From Ifrita kowaldi (lineage: Eukaryota; Chordata; Aves; Passeriformes; Cinclosomatidae): 64,000 nt of DNA. Of the stretch, positions 1 through 12,605 are shown piece by piece. Positions within the stretch are counted from its first letter, which is position 1. Every line of letters starts with the position of its first letter. The stretch is taken from the NCBI GenBank assembly GCA_013398055.1, contig VZRS01005498.1:372001-436000 (forward strand), read 5' to 3'. The notes below the pieces were generated by a model that saw only the letters and a program-made list of their open reading frames with translations, was not told the DNA's origin and did no database searches. Position numbers and translations under genes: made by a program.

Positions 1-3000
1 CCAATGCCCTGAGTGCCATCTTTCTCCAGAAGGCTGTGCTTTCATTCTGGGCTCCTGTTGTACAGAAAGAGACGTTCTTCAGCTGGTATCTTGGCTGGTT
101 GAGACTTTTTCTTGTGCTTCAAGTCACCTCTTGTGTTAGACTGATCAGGAGGAAGTGGGAAGCACTGCTCTGGCACAGTGGCTCGCAGTGGCTGTAAGCA
201 ATGATATCTAACAATGCCCTGAGGAGCTAGTTAAAAAGTGCCTCTCACACTCAGGAAAGAGCTTTAATGGAGCTGCATTAGAAAGCTGTCAGTTGCTTGT
301 TGGGCAAAACAGACTTTTTTTTTTTTTTTGCACCGTAAGGATTATTGAAGCATTTGTTACACGGTAATTTGGAAATCATAATAAAACATTTCTAATTTCA
401 CTTCCCCCAGCAAACAACTAATGGATCTAGTGCACAGGAAGTGCAGACAGCATCCTATAGAGCTATGGAATCTTGCTTATGCTCCTAATTGGGAGGGCAG
501 GGGATAGAAGCTGTAGCTATTTTTTTCTAAGTGTCCTTCCCAGAAACAGATTTTTCGAAGGCAGAGGTAGGAAATAACTTGGTAACTTTTCCACTTGCCT
601 TAGCCTCTTGGTATGCTTGTACAAACACATTTTAGTGTTGTTCAAATGACACGTTAAATGCTGATGAAGTGTCAGAACTCTAGCCAGGGACTTAAATGTT
701 GTCAGTACTGCCCCGTAACAGAAACCTTGGTGAAATGGTAACAGACAGATAGAGATTAGGTTTTACAAAGTCCTAAGAGGGTGGCTGGCCAGAAGTGCTT
801 TGTAGAGGACATTGCTCAGTGACTGTGCAGTCTTACAGGGTCAGAGAGAAATGAGTAATACTTAAAAATGAAAAGAAAAAAAAAGATTTGTTTTCTCAAA
901 CTGTCTCTTTATGCTTGCTAACATGTATCTTTACCACATTATGGTCCCCATCATGATTTCTCCCTGGAAATGGAGAAGCAGAAATGTGACCCCAGAACTG
1001 CGCACAAGCTTTTTGTAGGTATGATGGAGCTCATATTGCATATTTTTAAGTCCAGCTACCCAAAGATTCATTTTGATATATTTCAGTTAAACTTTAAATG
1101 CAGATCTATAATTAAAAACAAAAAAAACCCCAAAAAATGAATAGCACCACACCATAAAGAGCCTCACATCAAAAAATGGAGAAAGTAATGAAGTGTGATG
1201 GTTTGGTGAATTTTAACCTTAAGTCATAGTTAAACCTGATCACATACGACCAAAAATGTCAACTGTTTTTTTTTTTTGGTCTGAATTCTTGTGGAATTGG
1301 CATTCCCACTCACCCAAAATGTTACAGGCATAAGGATACAGTAATGATGAAAGTGCATTGGAAAACTCATAAATCTATGGAATGGATTTGCAATTGGAAA
1401 TCCAGAACACTTAGCTGCATCTGAGCAGAAGCAGGTACACCCAAAAATTTCAGTAAAGTTCTCCTTTAAAAAAAGTTCTCCCAACTCCAAACATAAAAAC
1501 ACCCTATCTCTGGAAGATATTTTAAAGAATAGTGATATTCATATATTTTTTTTTTTTTGGTCAGCTAAGAAAAAATTCATGCATTGCACTGTATATTCCA
1601 AACGATATTTGCATGCCAACTTGCTTCCTTGAATTTTGTGACCAAGATGAAAATCATCTTGTGTTTTCCATCTATCACACTGACTGGAACAACCTTTGAT
1701 GAGCTAGGGCTTACATTGTTCAAGCCTGGATATTAGGTGAGCTCTAGCACAGTTTGAGTCATAGATTTGAGCATGGAAAACTCAGGACAGCACGATTTTA
1801 GCTAAGGAGGACATGAATGAACCCTTTGCTTCAAAGGGGAAAGTATAAATACCTAATATTAAATCTCTAAAAAGCAGTCAATGGCATAAGGGACAAAATT
1901 AAAATCTGAGACTGTGAACCCTGCAATTTCTGACTGATACAAAATGGCTGCTGTAGAAGAGCTTTTAGATTCAGAACTTTTCAGCAAATTTTGTCATTCA
2001 GATTGCAGTCCATATTTTGCAGTATGGAATTCCAAGAAAGGCTTGAAAAACTTGAAATTATTCTCTTTCCCCACTTGCTTATGATTCTATGTCAAATATA
2101 AAAATGAAACACAGTGTTGGATGCATTTATTTGTTCTGCTATTTTCAATATATGCTGTTAAACAGTGGCTGTTAAGCTAACAGTGCAACATATGACAGAA
2201 TCCAGGAAAATGGAGAATGAGAAGGAAGTCTGGACAGAAAAGATCAAATGCCTGATTTTATTTTTGAATAGCAGCACACATAAGAGATTTCTTTAAGAGA
2301 CCATTGTGGCAGAGAGGAGGAGGAGAGGAAGATAGAAGGCCCTGGAAGAAAGTGGAATCAAGTTTCTGAAAACTGCAGCCTTTACAAAGGATGTCCTTTA
2401 GATACAAATAACGTGCAGGTTTATAAAAGAGAGAAGTGGGTTTAGAATTAGGAACTCAGAATACCAGTGAGCCTCCAACAATGAATCTTAGCAAAGAAAA
2501 ATACCTGTTGCTGTAGGAGCTCCAGTTGTGCCTTGAAAGTACAATGGAGAAAGGACAGAAGCGAAAAGACAACTATTCTTCTTTCTATTCAGGAAAGGAC
2601 TGGCTTTCCCTTCTGACAACTGTCATCTCAGTTTGTGCAGTGTAGCCCTTCATGAGACCTGGAAGGATGCTTGATGGTAAACTGTCTCCAAGAAAGAACA
2701 GTTCATTACAAAAAGCTTTAGAATTTGGGCCTCCTTAGCAGCCTTTCAGATAAAAGGGACAGACCAGTCTTTCTTACATGATTTAAGTAAGAGTGTGATC
2801 ACTGAATAGATCTGCAGGATGGCAACAAGGACAGAGATTTATATAAGAGCTTTAAGAACAGAGGTTTATAATTAATTAGTCAGCGGTGAATCAGTGGAGC
2901 ATTGGGAAGGAGAAGTAAAGGAGAGACCCACAGTGCTGCTTGCAGGTTAGTCTGAAGTGAAAGCTCTTGGGGTGTGGGCCAGACTGACAGAGTTCTGCTA

Positions 3001-6000
3001 AAAGGAAAGAAAAAGCATTAACCTGTGTTCATGCCTGGATTTAATTCCACAAGACACTGCAGGACCTAAAGCAAACCAGTTGGGACCTAAGGTACATCAA
3101 GTAACATTTAACCAGTTGTATGTTCTTTTTATGACTTCTGTTTGTGAGGGAGATAAATGCATGTCTTAGGCAATAAAACATTTCCCCTGATTATAGCAAA
3201 TGGTGTTTCTTTTCCCTCGTGGGATGTAATAGGAATATCAATGTTTTATGCCTCTTATTAAAAAAGCCTAAGTTTGATAAAAAATGAAACACATTTAGTA
3301 GAGTTGTTATCCCAGGTAAGGAAAAGTACCATAATACAGCCACAGGCACAGAACTGTGAGTGCAGCAGATTCACTTACTGCGAATCCAACAAACTTCTGC
3401 ATAAGGCACCCGAAACCCTGACCAGCCTGGAAAGAAAGGCAGGTGACCAAGCCTTCATACAGACCAATAAATCTCTAAGCAAAGCCAGGTGATACCTTTT
3501 ATCAAAAGGAAAAACTGTCTTGATAAATGCAGCAAATGGATTTTTAAATTGGGACACAGTTATATAAGGGAAGGGGTGGAGAGGAAAGCATCTGAGGGAG
3601 TGAGGAAACAGAAGAGAACCAGCTCAGGAAAATAATCCTGGGAAGTGTGTCCAATTTTTCTAACATTTCTAATCACTAAGTTCTCCACAGTTGTGTGGGC
3701 ATCTGTGAAAGCAGAATTGGTCCCCAATAGAGTTTGAATAGTGTGCTGAGCAGATGTTTTATTTCAGAAATGTAAATATGTAAAATGCTTATGCCAAAAT
3801 ATTTTCTTTGATGTGGGATAATAATATCAAAAGAAAGGGGGAGGCAAGCTTGCCTTTCCCTTCTGTGTAGCGAGCTGCAGTTTTGCATTTAGTTGTATGG
3901 TTTCTGGGGGAAACCTTTTCCAAGCCTGCAGTTTTCAGGGACTGAGCTCTTTTCCCTGTCTGCGTTGTGGCAAATCTAGACTCTCCCAATGTTTGCTTCC
4001 TGTCTGTACAGCAAAGATACCTGTGCTTGTGCAGCCAAAAGCCTGCCAGCTTGGGAGTTTACCTTGCAGGAGGAAGCCTCTCCCTCAGAGGAGGTTTCCC
4101 AAACCACTCCCTCTGGGTGGTTTGGAGCAAGGTCCTCACCTCCGGGATACACACCTGCAGGTGGAATGCTCTCATCACCAGCCTGCTGTGCTGGTGCTTC
4201 AGGACATTTCGTCTTGGGCTTTAACAAGCAGACTTTTTCAGAAAAAGGCAGTGAAGAATTGCCAGTGTTTCTCCATGAAGACAGCTCTCCAACACCCTAG
4301 AAATAATGTCTCTAATTGCAGTAAATAAGAAATTTTCTCTGTGCTTCTAGGCGTGCATGTGCTCTGTTTGACAAGTTCTGCATGTTCCTTAACTTCCCAG
4401 TTCTGCTGGCAGACTGGCTCCTGCTACTTCCCAGGACACTGCTTACCTGATTGTAATATACAGCCAGAAGCAGACATTTTGTGTATAGTGAGGCAATGTC
4501 TTCACGGCTCCCTACTTCTGAATGGAGGGGTTTAATGTGGTTTGAACTGGGATTTCACTTCAAAATTATGGCAGAATAGTTTTCACAGTCAATTCTTGTG
4601 AAATGAGATGTGTCATAGTGAGTTTTTTTTGTTTATTTGCTTGGTTCTTTTGGGGTTTTTTTTGTAGAATTGCATTTATAGTAGGTATGGAGGAATCTTT
4701 TAAAAAATAACATGTTAGCTCAGTATTGAAAGAGAGCATGACAGAGTTTGGTTAGGGGCTGTCTGAGAAGAGGCACATGCAAAAGGCTGAGAGCTGGGCT
4801 GATGGCAACCAGCTCAGGTTTGGCATTTTGTGATGATGATGTCCTTCAGACCTGCTTTGGGAGGAGTCCAGCAGGCTGTAAGAGATCTGAGCCTGCCAGT
4901 GCTTTCTCTGCGTTGCTTTTTAAGGTCTAAAGTACAATATAGTTTTTAAAAAAAATTGGATGTAATCTGTGTTTTACGGAATATGCATGAAGTTCAAGGA
5001 ACAGATTTCAGGCTTTGTGCATTGGCATGATTTATTTTATTTCATGTTTTATGTACGCATGGAATTCAGTATATTGTGGTTTTACATGTGTGCAAGTTTA
5101 CATTAACTATAAATGTGGCCTCAGAGTGTTTATATGCAATGTATTGAAGCTTCTCAAGTTGACAATTACCAGGATGTTTCTCGTGCTACAGTACAATTGA
5201 GAATCACAATTCCTACAAGATAAATTTGTGTAAATTTTATCTAGATTTGCAAACCAGCTCTTCGAGCTTATCTCTTGTCATGTTTTCTGCTATGCCAGTT
5301 GGAAGTTGTTCATTGGCAAAACCTGTGTCTCTTCTAAGAAGTCTGTCTTCCATTTTTCTGAAAGTGAATAATTGCTTCCAGAGGATTAACCCCACAAATG
5401 TTTATATTCAATAAAGTCACTTCTGACCTCTAGATTCCTGGGATTTTGCCAGTAAAAAATGGAAAACCTTACAGAACTTGAAAATCCTGCAGAGGAAACC
5501 ACAAGAAGAAATTTTAACATTTAGAGATGATAGAGTTATGCACAAGTACAGAGACTGGTTTTTTAAGATATATTATTAAATGTTTAAAGTTTTGCTTAGC
5601 TTCATCCCTCCCCTCCAAATTCTGGAACTGAGCTAAACTAAATTTTATTGTATTTTTAAAAATACCATGTTCTAATGTCCATCATAATTTTCAGGTGATC
5701 TAACCTCCCTTTGAAATACTAGTCCCCTAAACTGTGACTGTGATAACAAGCATTCTAAGAGAACACACCCTAAACTGGAAGGTTAATGTATTTTACTATA
5801 CACAGTTTACAGGGTTGTTTTTTTTTTGTATTTTAAAAGATAACCCCCTTTCTTAGCATTTTTGCACGTTTAAATACCTGCAAAAATCTAGGTGACAAAA
5901 CCCAGCCCTTTTAGCCATATTAATTTCCCACAACGCCCTTGAAAATGCTTTGTAAAATATTTACAGAATAAAAGGAGTGTAACATTTTTACAGGGTTACC

Positions 6001-6117
6001 AAGCCTCGAGAATTCACCAGGACTGCTTAAACTCTGGAACTCTGCCTCCAGACTGTGTGTGTTTTATCTATAAATGCCAAAATAATGCAGGAGACTGAGC
6101 GTGACACCGAGGCAGTG

Positions 6118-6240
6118 CCACAGCCACGGCAACAAAGTCCCATCGGAGGCTGGAGGCTCGGTGGTGCCATTGCAGCCACACCACAATCACGACAGATAAG
6201 GGCCCATCTGCAGTCACAGCACACCACAGACACTTCACAT
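6118..6240. repeat. Imperfect two-copy duplication, about 63 bp period
   Basis: Two diverged copies of a unit occur in tandem. The first begins with a CCACAGCCACGG-like segment at 6118 and has CCCATC at 6139. The second begins CCACAATCACGA at 6181 and has CCCATC at 6203, so the offset is about 63-64 bases. In the minus-strand translation the duplication appears as two related Cys-rich peptides (ALICRDCGVA and GLCCRGCGTA). This could be the relic of a minisatellite or a local slippage duplication. I do not think it codes for protein. Only two copies are visible and the match is partial. Confidence 0.35.
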
Positions 6241-9200
6241 TCATGGTGTGGCACGCTTACCTATTAGGATGATCACAGACGAGCCACAGCATCATTACTT
6301 ACCCTCTAGTAAAGTTGTAGTTGTAGTTGCATCACACAGTACTCATGTCATCCTATGGATTAGAAGATTTTACTGTAATTTTTGTTCCTCTGTAAATAGA
6401 GTCAAAGTGCCAGGTAGGAATATCCTCCAGTATAAATCTGTTGTATTACGTGTCAGTTCTGGTTAGGTTTACAGAAGAGACATTTCTATTTCAAGAAGTT
6501 TACAGAATGCTGTAGTGATTTTTTTTTTGTTCTGTCTCCATTCAGATTTTTTGTTTGTTTGTTTAAAAGGAAAAAAAACTCACCTCACTGCAAAATATAT
6601 TATTGGAAATTGCACACATTAGAATCGTTGGTACTGAAGTCCTGAGGTATAACATTGATATTTTGCAATTTTATTCAGAGTTTAGAACAGCACTATATCT
6701 AAATACCTTGCATGTTTATTAAAAATTAAAATATACCTTAGGTTTTTCCTTAGAGATCTTTTAAAGCATTTATTGTTGGACAGTGCCCACCAGAATGTTT
6801 GGTGTTTTAGTGGCAGTGGAACTTTCACTGGCTACAAGTTCCGGAATATCAGTATGACTAATATTTGAGCCACACACTTTCAATGTAATTTAGGATTGCA
6901 TGATCCTTTATTTTTTTTTTAAGTGCATGCAAAGATGAAATAGCTCCACACAAGGTGTGCACTCTGTCTCACAGTGTCCATCTGCTACAGGATATGTGAC
7001 ATCTATGGATCAAGCATTGTTTTTTTCAGCCTGGGGTTTTCTTTTGGCCTTGCAATGATTTTATATCAATCTGTGGCTGAAATTTCAGGAATTCAAGTGT
7101 TGTTGAGAAATCAGGATAAAAGTAAATTCTCCTGTTTTTCAATGTAACTAGTGCACAGAAAGTTATCCAGGGGGAGTAGGATGTGCAGATTCAGAGCTGG
7201 TGGTGCATTGAAACAGAGTACTGAGTTGATAAGAAGAGATGGGGAAAGCATGTGTTTTCTGGTTTTTTAATTCATGTTGAAAGCTTGACACTTGTAAGCT
7301 GAAGCTGCAAATATAAAACATCACGTTTGACCCGCCAGAGTTCCAGCAGGCACCTCACCACCTCTGTGGGCCACCTGCTTTAAGGGCCAGCTCTACCTTA
7401 TCTTTCCTGACAACAGGCAACATTTGTTTTCCAATAGCATTTTTTTTTTGAATTGACTGCATAAAATGAAACACAATTTCCCTGGCAAAGTCACAGACAG
7501 TTGAGAAAAACAGTGATAGCCTTTGTATAAGGTTTCGAAATCTTCCTTAAAATGTAAACCAGAGCTGCATATCCGTTAGAGCTCCACAGGACAGGATAAA
7601 AACATTCCTCGAGAAAGGTCATCCTTCTTTACTAAATTGCACAGATCTTGGAAGTCATTCTGTAGAAGCTGATTGCATTGTGGTGAATCCAATTTGTGGT
7701 GTTGCTCTTTAAATCCTGTAGGATTTTCCAAGAAGTTTGTTGTTCGGTGCAAAGAGCCCAGTTGTTGCTCGCCCCGAGTGTGAGGGTTGCTCTCACCCCA
7801 CGCTCTGTTCCCCGTTAATGACTGGGTTTTCACATCCCTTGCATCTGTCCCAAGGGAGGAGCTCGTGGGAACGAGGGGGCAGGTCATTCTCAGCGACAGG
7901 CTCCTGGCTCGGCATCCTGCTCCTGCCAGAAATCTGTCTGAGCCTGAATCTGGCAAAGTTTAGGAAGCAGCGTTAAATGCACCTCTTTGTTCCAGGCTTC
8001 CACTAACGGCGGGCACAGGAATTTCACTTGGCAATCGGTATCCTGGCTACCCTTTTCAGGGTCCTTCTATAGCTGTTTCAATAGCTGGGAGGGGCAGGGA
8101 GCAGTTTCTGTGGTGATTTCAATCAGAGGTGCATTATGTAAAACGTGCCCAGGTACTGCGATAATTTCCCTCGACGATTTAAATCCGTGTGTGTATATAT
8201 ATAATATTGCTTGAGTGGTTTATAATTTAGTTTAAAAATAGAGCATTTAGTTTATATAGTTTTAGAAAAGTATAAAGCCTGAAAAATAGGCAGTGGAATA
8301 AAATCTGTGTGTAGGAGCAGTTTGCAGAGTTTTTATCATGGTGTGTTTTCCTTTATTATTTTGGATAAGTGCTATAACTCAAAAGTAAGGAGAGAGTAGA
8401 TATTTTTTGAAAACAAAATTTATTGTTTAGCCTTAGGAACAAATGTGAGAATTGGGCATTTCATGTCAATTCCCCTCTACTTCCCTTTACAGAATATGCT
8501 CTGGATTTAGATGCTGACTTCTGTAGTCAAAATGCATTTAAGTTTCTGCACAGGAGATTTTCCTATGGGCAGAAACACAGTAGCATTTCAGTACTGGACA
8601 AAAGCTCTGAGGGTGCCAGCCCTGCCTTGGGCATTAGCTAATTCCACTGCCAGGAGGAGTGCTGCTTTAGCCCTTTTCAGCAGGGAGATGATGTCTAACT
8701 CAGCGGGCAAGAGAGCACTGCCTGTAGGAAATTTGCTACGATGTGGAGTAGGTTGGGGTCTAGGCATTAAAATAGACCCTCATGGAGTAGCACTTCCAAA
8801 TTCTGAGCGATTTTGTCAATTATATTATTATTTGCTTGTATTTCACAACTGCTGGGTTCTGTTACCTGTGCACTTAGTGCTTTCACCTCAAAAGCTGCTG
8901 CTGCTGAAGCCACTGAGAGTTACTTTTGCATATTGTTGCTGCTTGCTTACTCTGCTGTCACTTTGGTGCATTAAAAGGTGTTCATGCATGAGCAGCACCT
9001 GTTCTATTGCCCTGCACGTGTGTTTGACAGCATAAGGCCCTCTGACCTAACTCCGTGAGCACTGAGAATAAAACCCTAGCTCATATCTCTGGCTAGATAG
9101 GAGTCTTACCATTCCACATTCCCCAGCATGCCTACCCAGCAATAAATGGATAATTCCTTCCAGCTCTTGTGGCTGGACAAGATCCTGAAGGGAGTGTGGA

Positions 9201-11274
9201 GAAGGAGAGGGAGAAGATGGGACAAATAGGAGAACTTCAGTACTGCTGGTGCTGGCAGAGAGAAAATGCCACAGGTAGTGCTGCAAGACAGAGGTCAGAC
9301 AAACAGGAGACATGCTTAAAATTTCCATGGTGCTGAAGAGGAGCTGCTTGAACTTTGTTGTGGGGGTAATGGAAGAGCCAAGTAGGAAGGAATGTGGCAG
9401 GGATTTGACATGTCTGAAGTGACAAGTGAGCAGCTAAGTTAGTGTTTTGATCACCGAGGGTGGATGGAACCAATTTTGTTTTTTCTAAAGTTACAGGGAA
9501 ATTGTTTGGAAAAATAGTGCATTTCCTGCAACTTCTTTTCCATCTTAAATCATAAATCAGAGAACAGGCCCTTGTATTGTACTATTTCCAACATAACTTA
9601 AACTGCAGAACATTTGCGTATGTGACAAATCCTCATGAGGATTGTGGCAAAATTGTTCAGAATCCAGTATTTTTCAATGTCTTTAATCTTGAAACATTCA
9701 CCCATCAAGACGCAACTGCTGAAATCCCAGTTTCTTACCATGCTTGCTTCTTTTCTTAAGGAACATTTTCTCCCATGTCCTACTGCTTTTTCAACAGATT
9801 TTTTGTGAACATTACCTTGTCCTTGCATCACAGGAGAATTGCTTTGCCTGATTTCCCAAAAACATCCCTTCCCTAAGTTTGATCCCATCCCTACTGAGTG
9901 CAGGTACTCCAAGGATCACAGTGTGACAAACCACTTCTTTTAGCCTGTGCTTGTCAAAGATATTGTGCCCAGTCCTGCTGAGTTAAATTTTTGGTCACAT
10001 TTGCCCCCAGGCTGTGCTGTCCTGGATTTTTCTGAGGAAGAAAGCCTCATGTCCAGGATAAGGGATTTCTGTAAAGGATCACAGGTGTTTAGCAACCAGC
10101 AGCTGGGACATTTCTTAGTGCATTACTCACCACTGGCTCACGCCTTGTTAAAGACAGAATATGGCTCAAACTCTACTCCAAGAATTTTAAACCTTTCTGT
10201 TGACACGTGTTGTCTGCTTTGGGAACAGGTTTCCCTGTGAGAGTGAGTGGGATCTTTCATTCTGCACTGTCCCAAGGAGACAGGAGTCAGATTGGGAGCC
10301 TTGTGGCTCTGGGACGCAAAAGCTTCAGGAGGGCCTGGTGAGAACTGCAGAACACTCGGCTGGGCTGGCACTGGCCCTTCCACAGAAGGGCTCAGCAAAG
10401 TGCCAGTCTGCTCCTTGCTGGAGGAAGGAAAACGGAGGCATGGGTGTGTTGTCATTGTGCCTACCTACCTGCGTTAGCAAAATGGTGACAGAGAGATTCC
10501 TAAATGGCAGTACCTCTATTTCACTAATTTCAAAGAAGTTGGGAGTGTTTCTTCTTTTTAATTCACCGGTACCTGTTTTAGGTTGCTTCTTTTACTAATT
10601 CCTTTGCTGGCTAATAATGGTAACAAAGCTTTTTACATAAAGCAAGCTGTCTTGTGATGTGATTTTTGCTTCTTCTGAGTTATATATTTAAATTATTAAT
10701 AAGTGTTTTGAATTAAGATAATTGAAACATTTCATTGCTACATATTTAATCCTCAGATTTGCGATGGAACCTGGGGAAAGAGTTTACATCTAGACCTAAT
10801 GGTATAAACATATCCTTGCTTTAATTGTCAGAAAATAGTTCCATAATTTCTGTTTTAGTGAGTCCTCAGTTATACACACATTTAGCAACCTTTTTATTAA
10901 AGATTGTATGTGTGACAATGCCAGTGTCCTGTTACATGCATTCCTATCCTCTTCAATTTCATATCATTTCTGTAGGATCTCAGTCTCAAGGATTTTTTCC
11001 TTATCGTTCTTTGGGCTTAATTTTGCTGTGGAAAACCACTCTCTGTGCTCTTTTTGTTTCATACCCTGTCATTTAGAATCAGACAACAATAATTCTGGAA
11101 TCGGAATGTGCTTTCTGTTATCTGGCTGATTTTGATGGATTGTCATGCGTCGGTTTGACTTTGCAAGGGTTGAACGTAGCATTTAAATGTTTTGAGCAGT
11201 TAACTGAACAAACATGCAAGGGAAACTAGAGAGAAAGGTCACCGGCACAGTGTTTGGTGAACAAAGCTCTGCAG

Positions 11275-11333
11275 GTTTGTTTTTTTTTTGTTGTTTGTGG
11301 GTTTGTTGGTTGGGTTTTGTTGTCTTTTTTTTT
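11275..11333 (+). repeat. T/G-rich low-complexity tract
   Basis: About 60 bases made almost entirely of T and G on the + strand, with T runs at both ends. This is simple sequence that probably arose by slippage. It has no poly(A)-retroposon structure: no duplication of the flanks is visible, and bird CR1 elements do not end in poly(A). Confidence 0.7.
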
Positions 11334-11740
11334 AAACTTGAGAAAAGCTTTGAAATAGTGTATTGTAACACAGTTTGCAGATCGCTGAATTATGTACTGT
11401 ACACATGGTTAACGATTTATGGGGCCATGAGTTATTTAATCAGGTAATGCATATGCTTTGTACGACAAGCAAGCAGATGAAAACTCTGAATGGAAGAAAT
11501 TGTTCATCCTTTGAATGACAGACATTATATGCCGTGTTATCAGGAAATAATATTACTTTTTCCAGCCAAAAGCTGTCATTCCAGTGGTCATCTGAAGACA
11601 TCAATTAAGCATAAAAGTGTAATAAACAGTGACTTTCATTTGGGGTGTGCTAAACAGGTGCAAGGCAGAATAGAGAAACCTCAGGTCTCTGGCATCAGGG
11701 TCTTGTGTTGTCATTGTTGTGAATTTTGGTTTTTTTGCAG

Positions 11741-11876
11741 AAAAGACACAGCCTATGACAAGGCACTTGGTTTTAATGCTGAAACTGAAATGCGTTCTTG
11801 CTGTAGAGATTTTAACCCTAATGAATGGGAAGTGGCAGATAGCTGTAACGATGTGTTGCAGCATAGGATATAAAGG
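11741..11876 (+). other. Splice-bounded block (possible non-coding exon)
   Basis: A strong acceptor (a T-rich tract ending TTTTTTGCAG at 11740) is followed by 136 bases and a donor-like GG/GTAAGG at 11876/11877. Within it, a frame with protein-like codon variety runs to a TAA at 11871-11873. The in-frame stop three bases before the donor means it cannot be a normal internal coding exon, so it would be a non-coding RNA exon, a 3' UTR exon or chance. No partner exon can be linked with confidence. Confidence 0.2.
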
Positions 11877-12240
11877 GTAAGGATAACCAAAGAAAAAGCC
11901 TTGTACTCTTCACAACAGACAGGGCTTTTTTGAAGCGTTGGCACAGCTCTCAACACACTGGGGCTCCTATTTTGGGTTGGGCTGTGTTGGTTACATAAAA
12001 ATAAAAGAAATAGAAAAGGAAGAAAGAGAATGACAAGTGTGGTGAGGTAGGAAAATACAGGAACCCGTTAGAGGGAAACAAAGATGAGGTGCAGATGAGG
12101 GAATCAAAGCAAGTCTCAGGAAAGAGATGTGATTTGAGGGTGAATTTTGAACTTCTTGTAGCTGGGGAAAAGCCTTAGTCTTCAAAACTGTGTGGGACAG
12201 AAAGTGGGGAGTGGAAAGTTAAGATCAGCTCTGACTCTGC

Positions 12241-12605
12241 TAGAGAGAGGAAGTGGAGGGGAGATCTCATGGCAATCTACAACTTTCTCACAGATGGAAG
12301 ATGAGGGGCAGGCACTGACTTCTCTCTGATAACCAGATACAGGACTCAAGGGAATGGCCTGAAGTTGTGCCAGGGGCGGTTTAGATTGGATATCAGAAAA
12401 AGGTTCCTCACCCAGAGGGTGGCTGGGCACTGGAAGAGGCTCCCCAGGGCAGTGGTCACAGTACGAAGCCTGGCAGAGCTCGAGAAGAATTTGAACAGTG
12501 CTCTCAGGCACATGGCGTGACTCTTGGGGTGTCCTGTGCAGGGCCAGGAGTTGGACATTGACAATCCTTGTGCGGCCCTTCCAACTCAAGATATTCTATG
12601 ATTCT
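12241..12605 (+). mobile_element. CR1 LINE, 3' fragment (copy 1)
   Basis: The segment matches the 3' part of a CR1 non-LTR retrotransposon read on the + strand. In order it has 'ggggagatctcatggcaatc', a 'gggaatggcctgaagttgtg' block, 'aaaaggttcctcacccagag', then 'cttggggtgtcctgtgcagg' followed by 'gccaggagttggac', and ends with 'ccttccaactcaagatattc' and an ATTCTATG/ATTCTG terminus. It is truncated at the 5' end and keeps no usable reverse transcriptase frame. Old substitutions are scattered throughout. This 3' block is typical of CR1 copies I associate with neoavian birds. The 5' boundary is uncertain by some tens of bases. Confidence 0.93.

Larger units (their letters stand above)
1..12235. 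other. Unique non-coding DNA, left flank
   Basis: I see no gene here. The stretch is AT-rich, with frequent A/T homopolymers (for example T runs near 315-330, 1265-1278, 1546-1558, 5818-5828 and 7440-7449) and stop codons in all frames. Open frames reach 174 codons (8511-9035), but they lack a protein-like composition and a recognisable domain, and overlap frames on the other strand. A slightly more CpG-bearing patch lies at about 7760-7930 and is too short for a CpG island. No CR1-like end is visible. Separate entries cover the duplication near 6.1 kb, the T/G tract near 11.3 kb and the splice-bounded block at 11741. Confidence 0.7.

Noticed and set aside
8511..9035. 174-codon plus-strand open frame
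   Set aside because: Leu/Cys-rich low-complexity translation, shifted against another open frame in the same place, and no recognisable motif.
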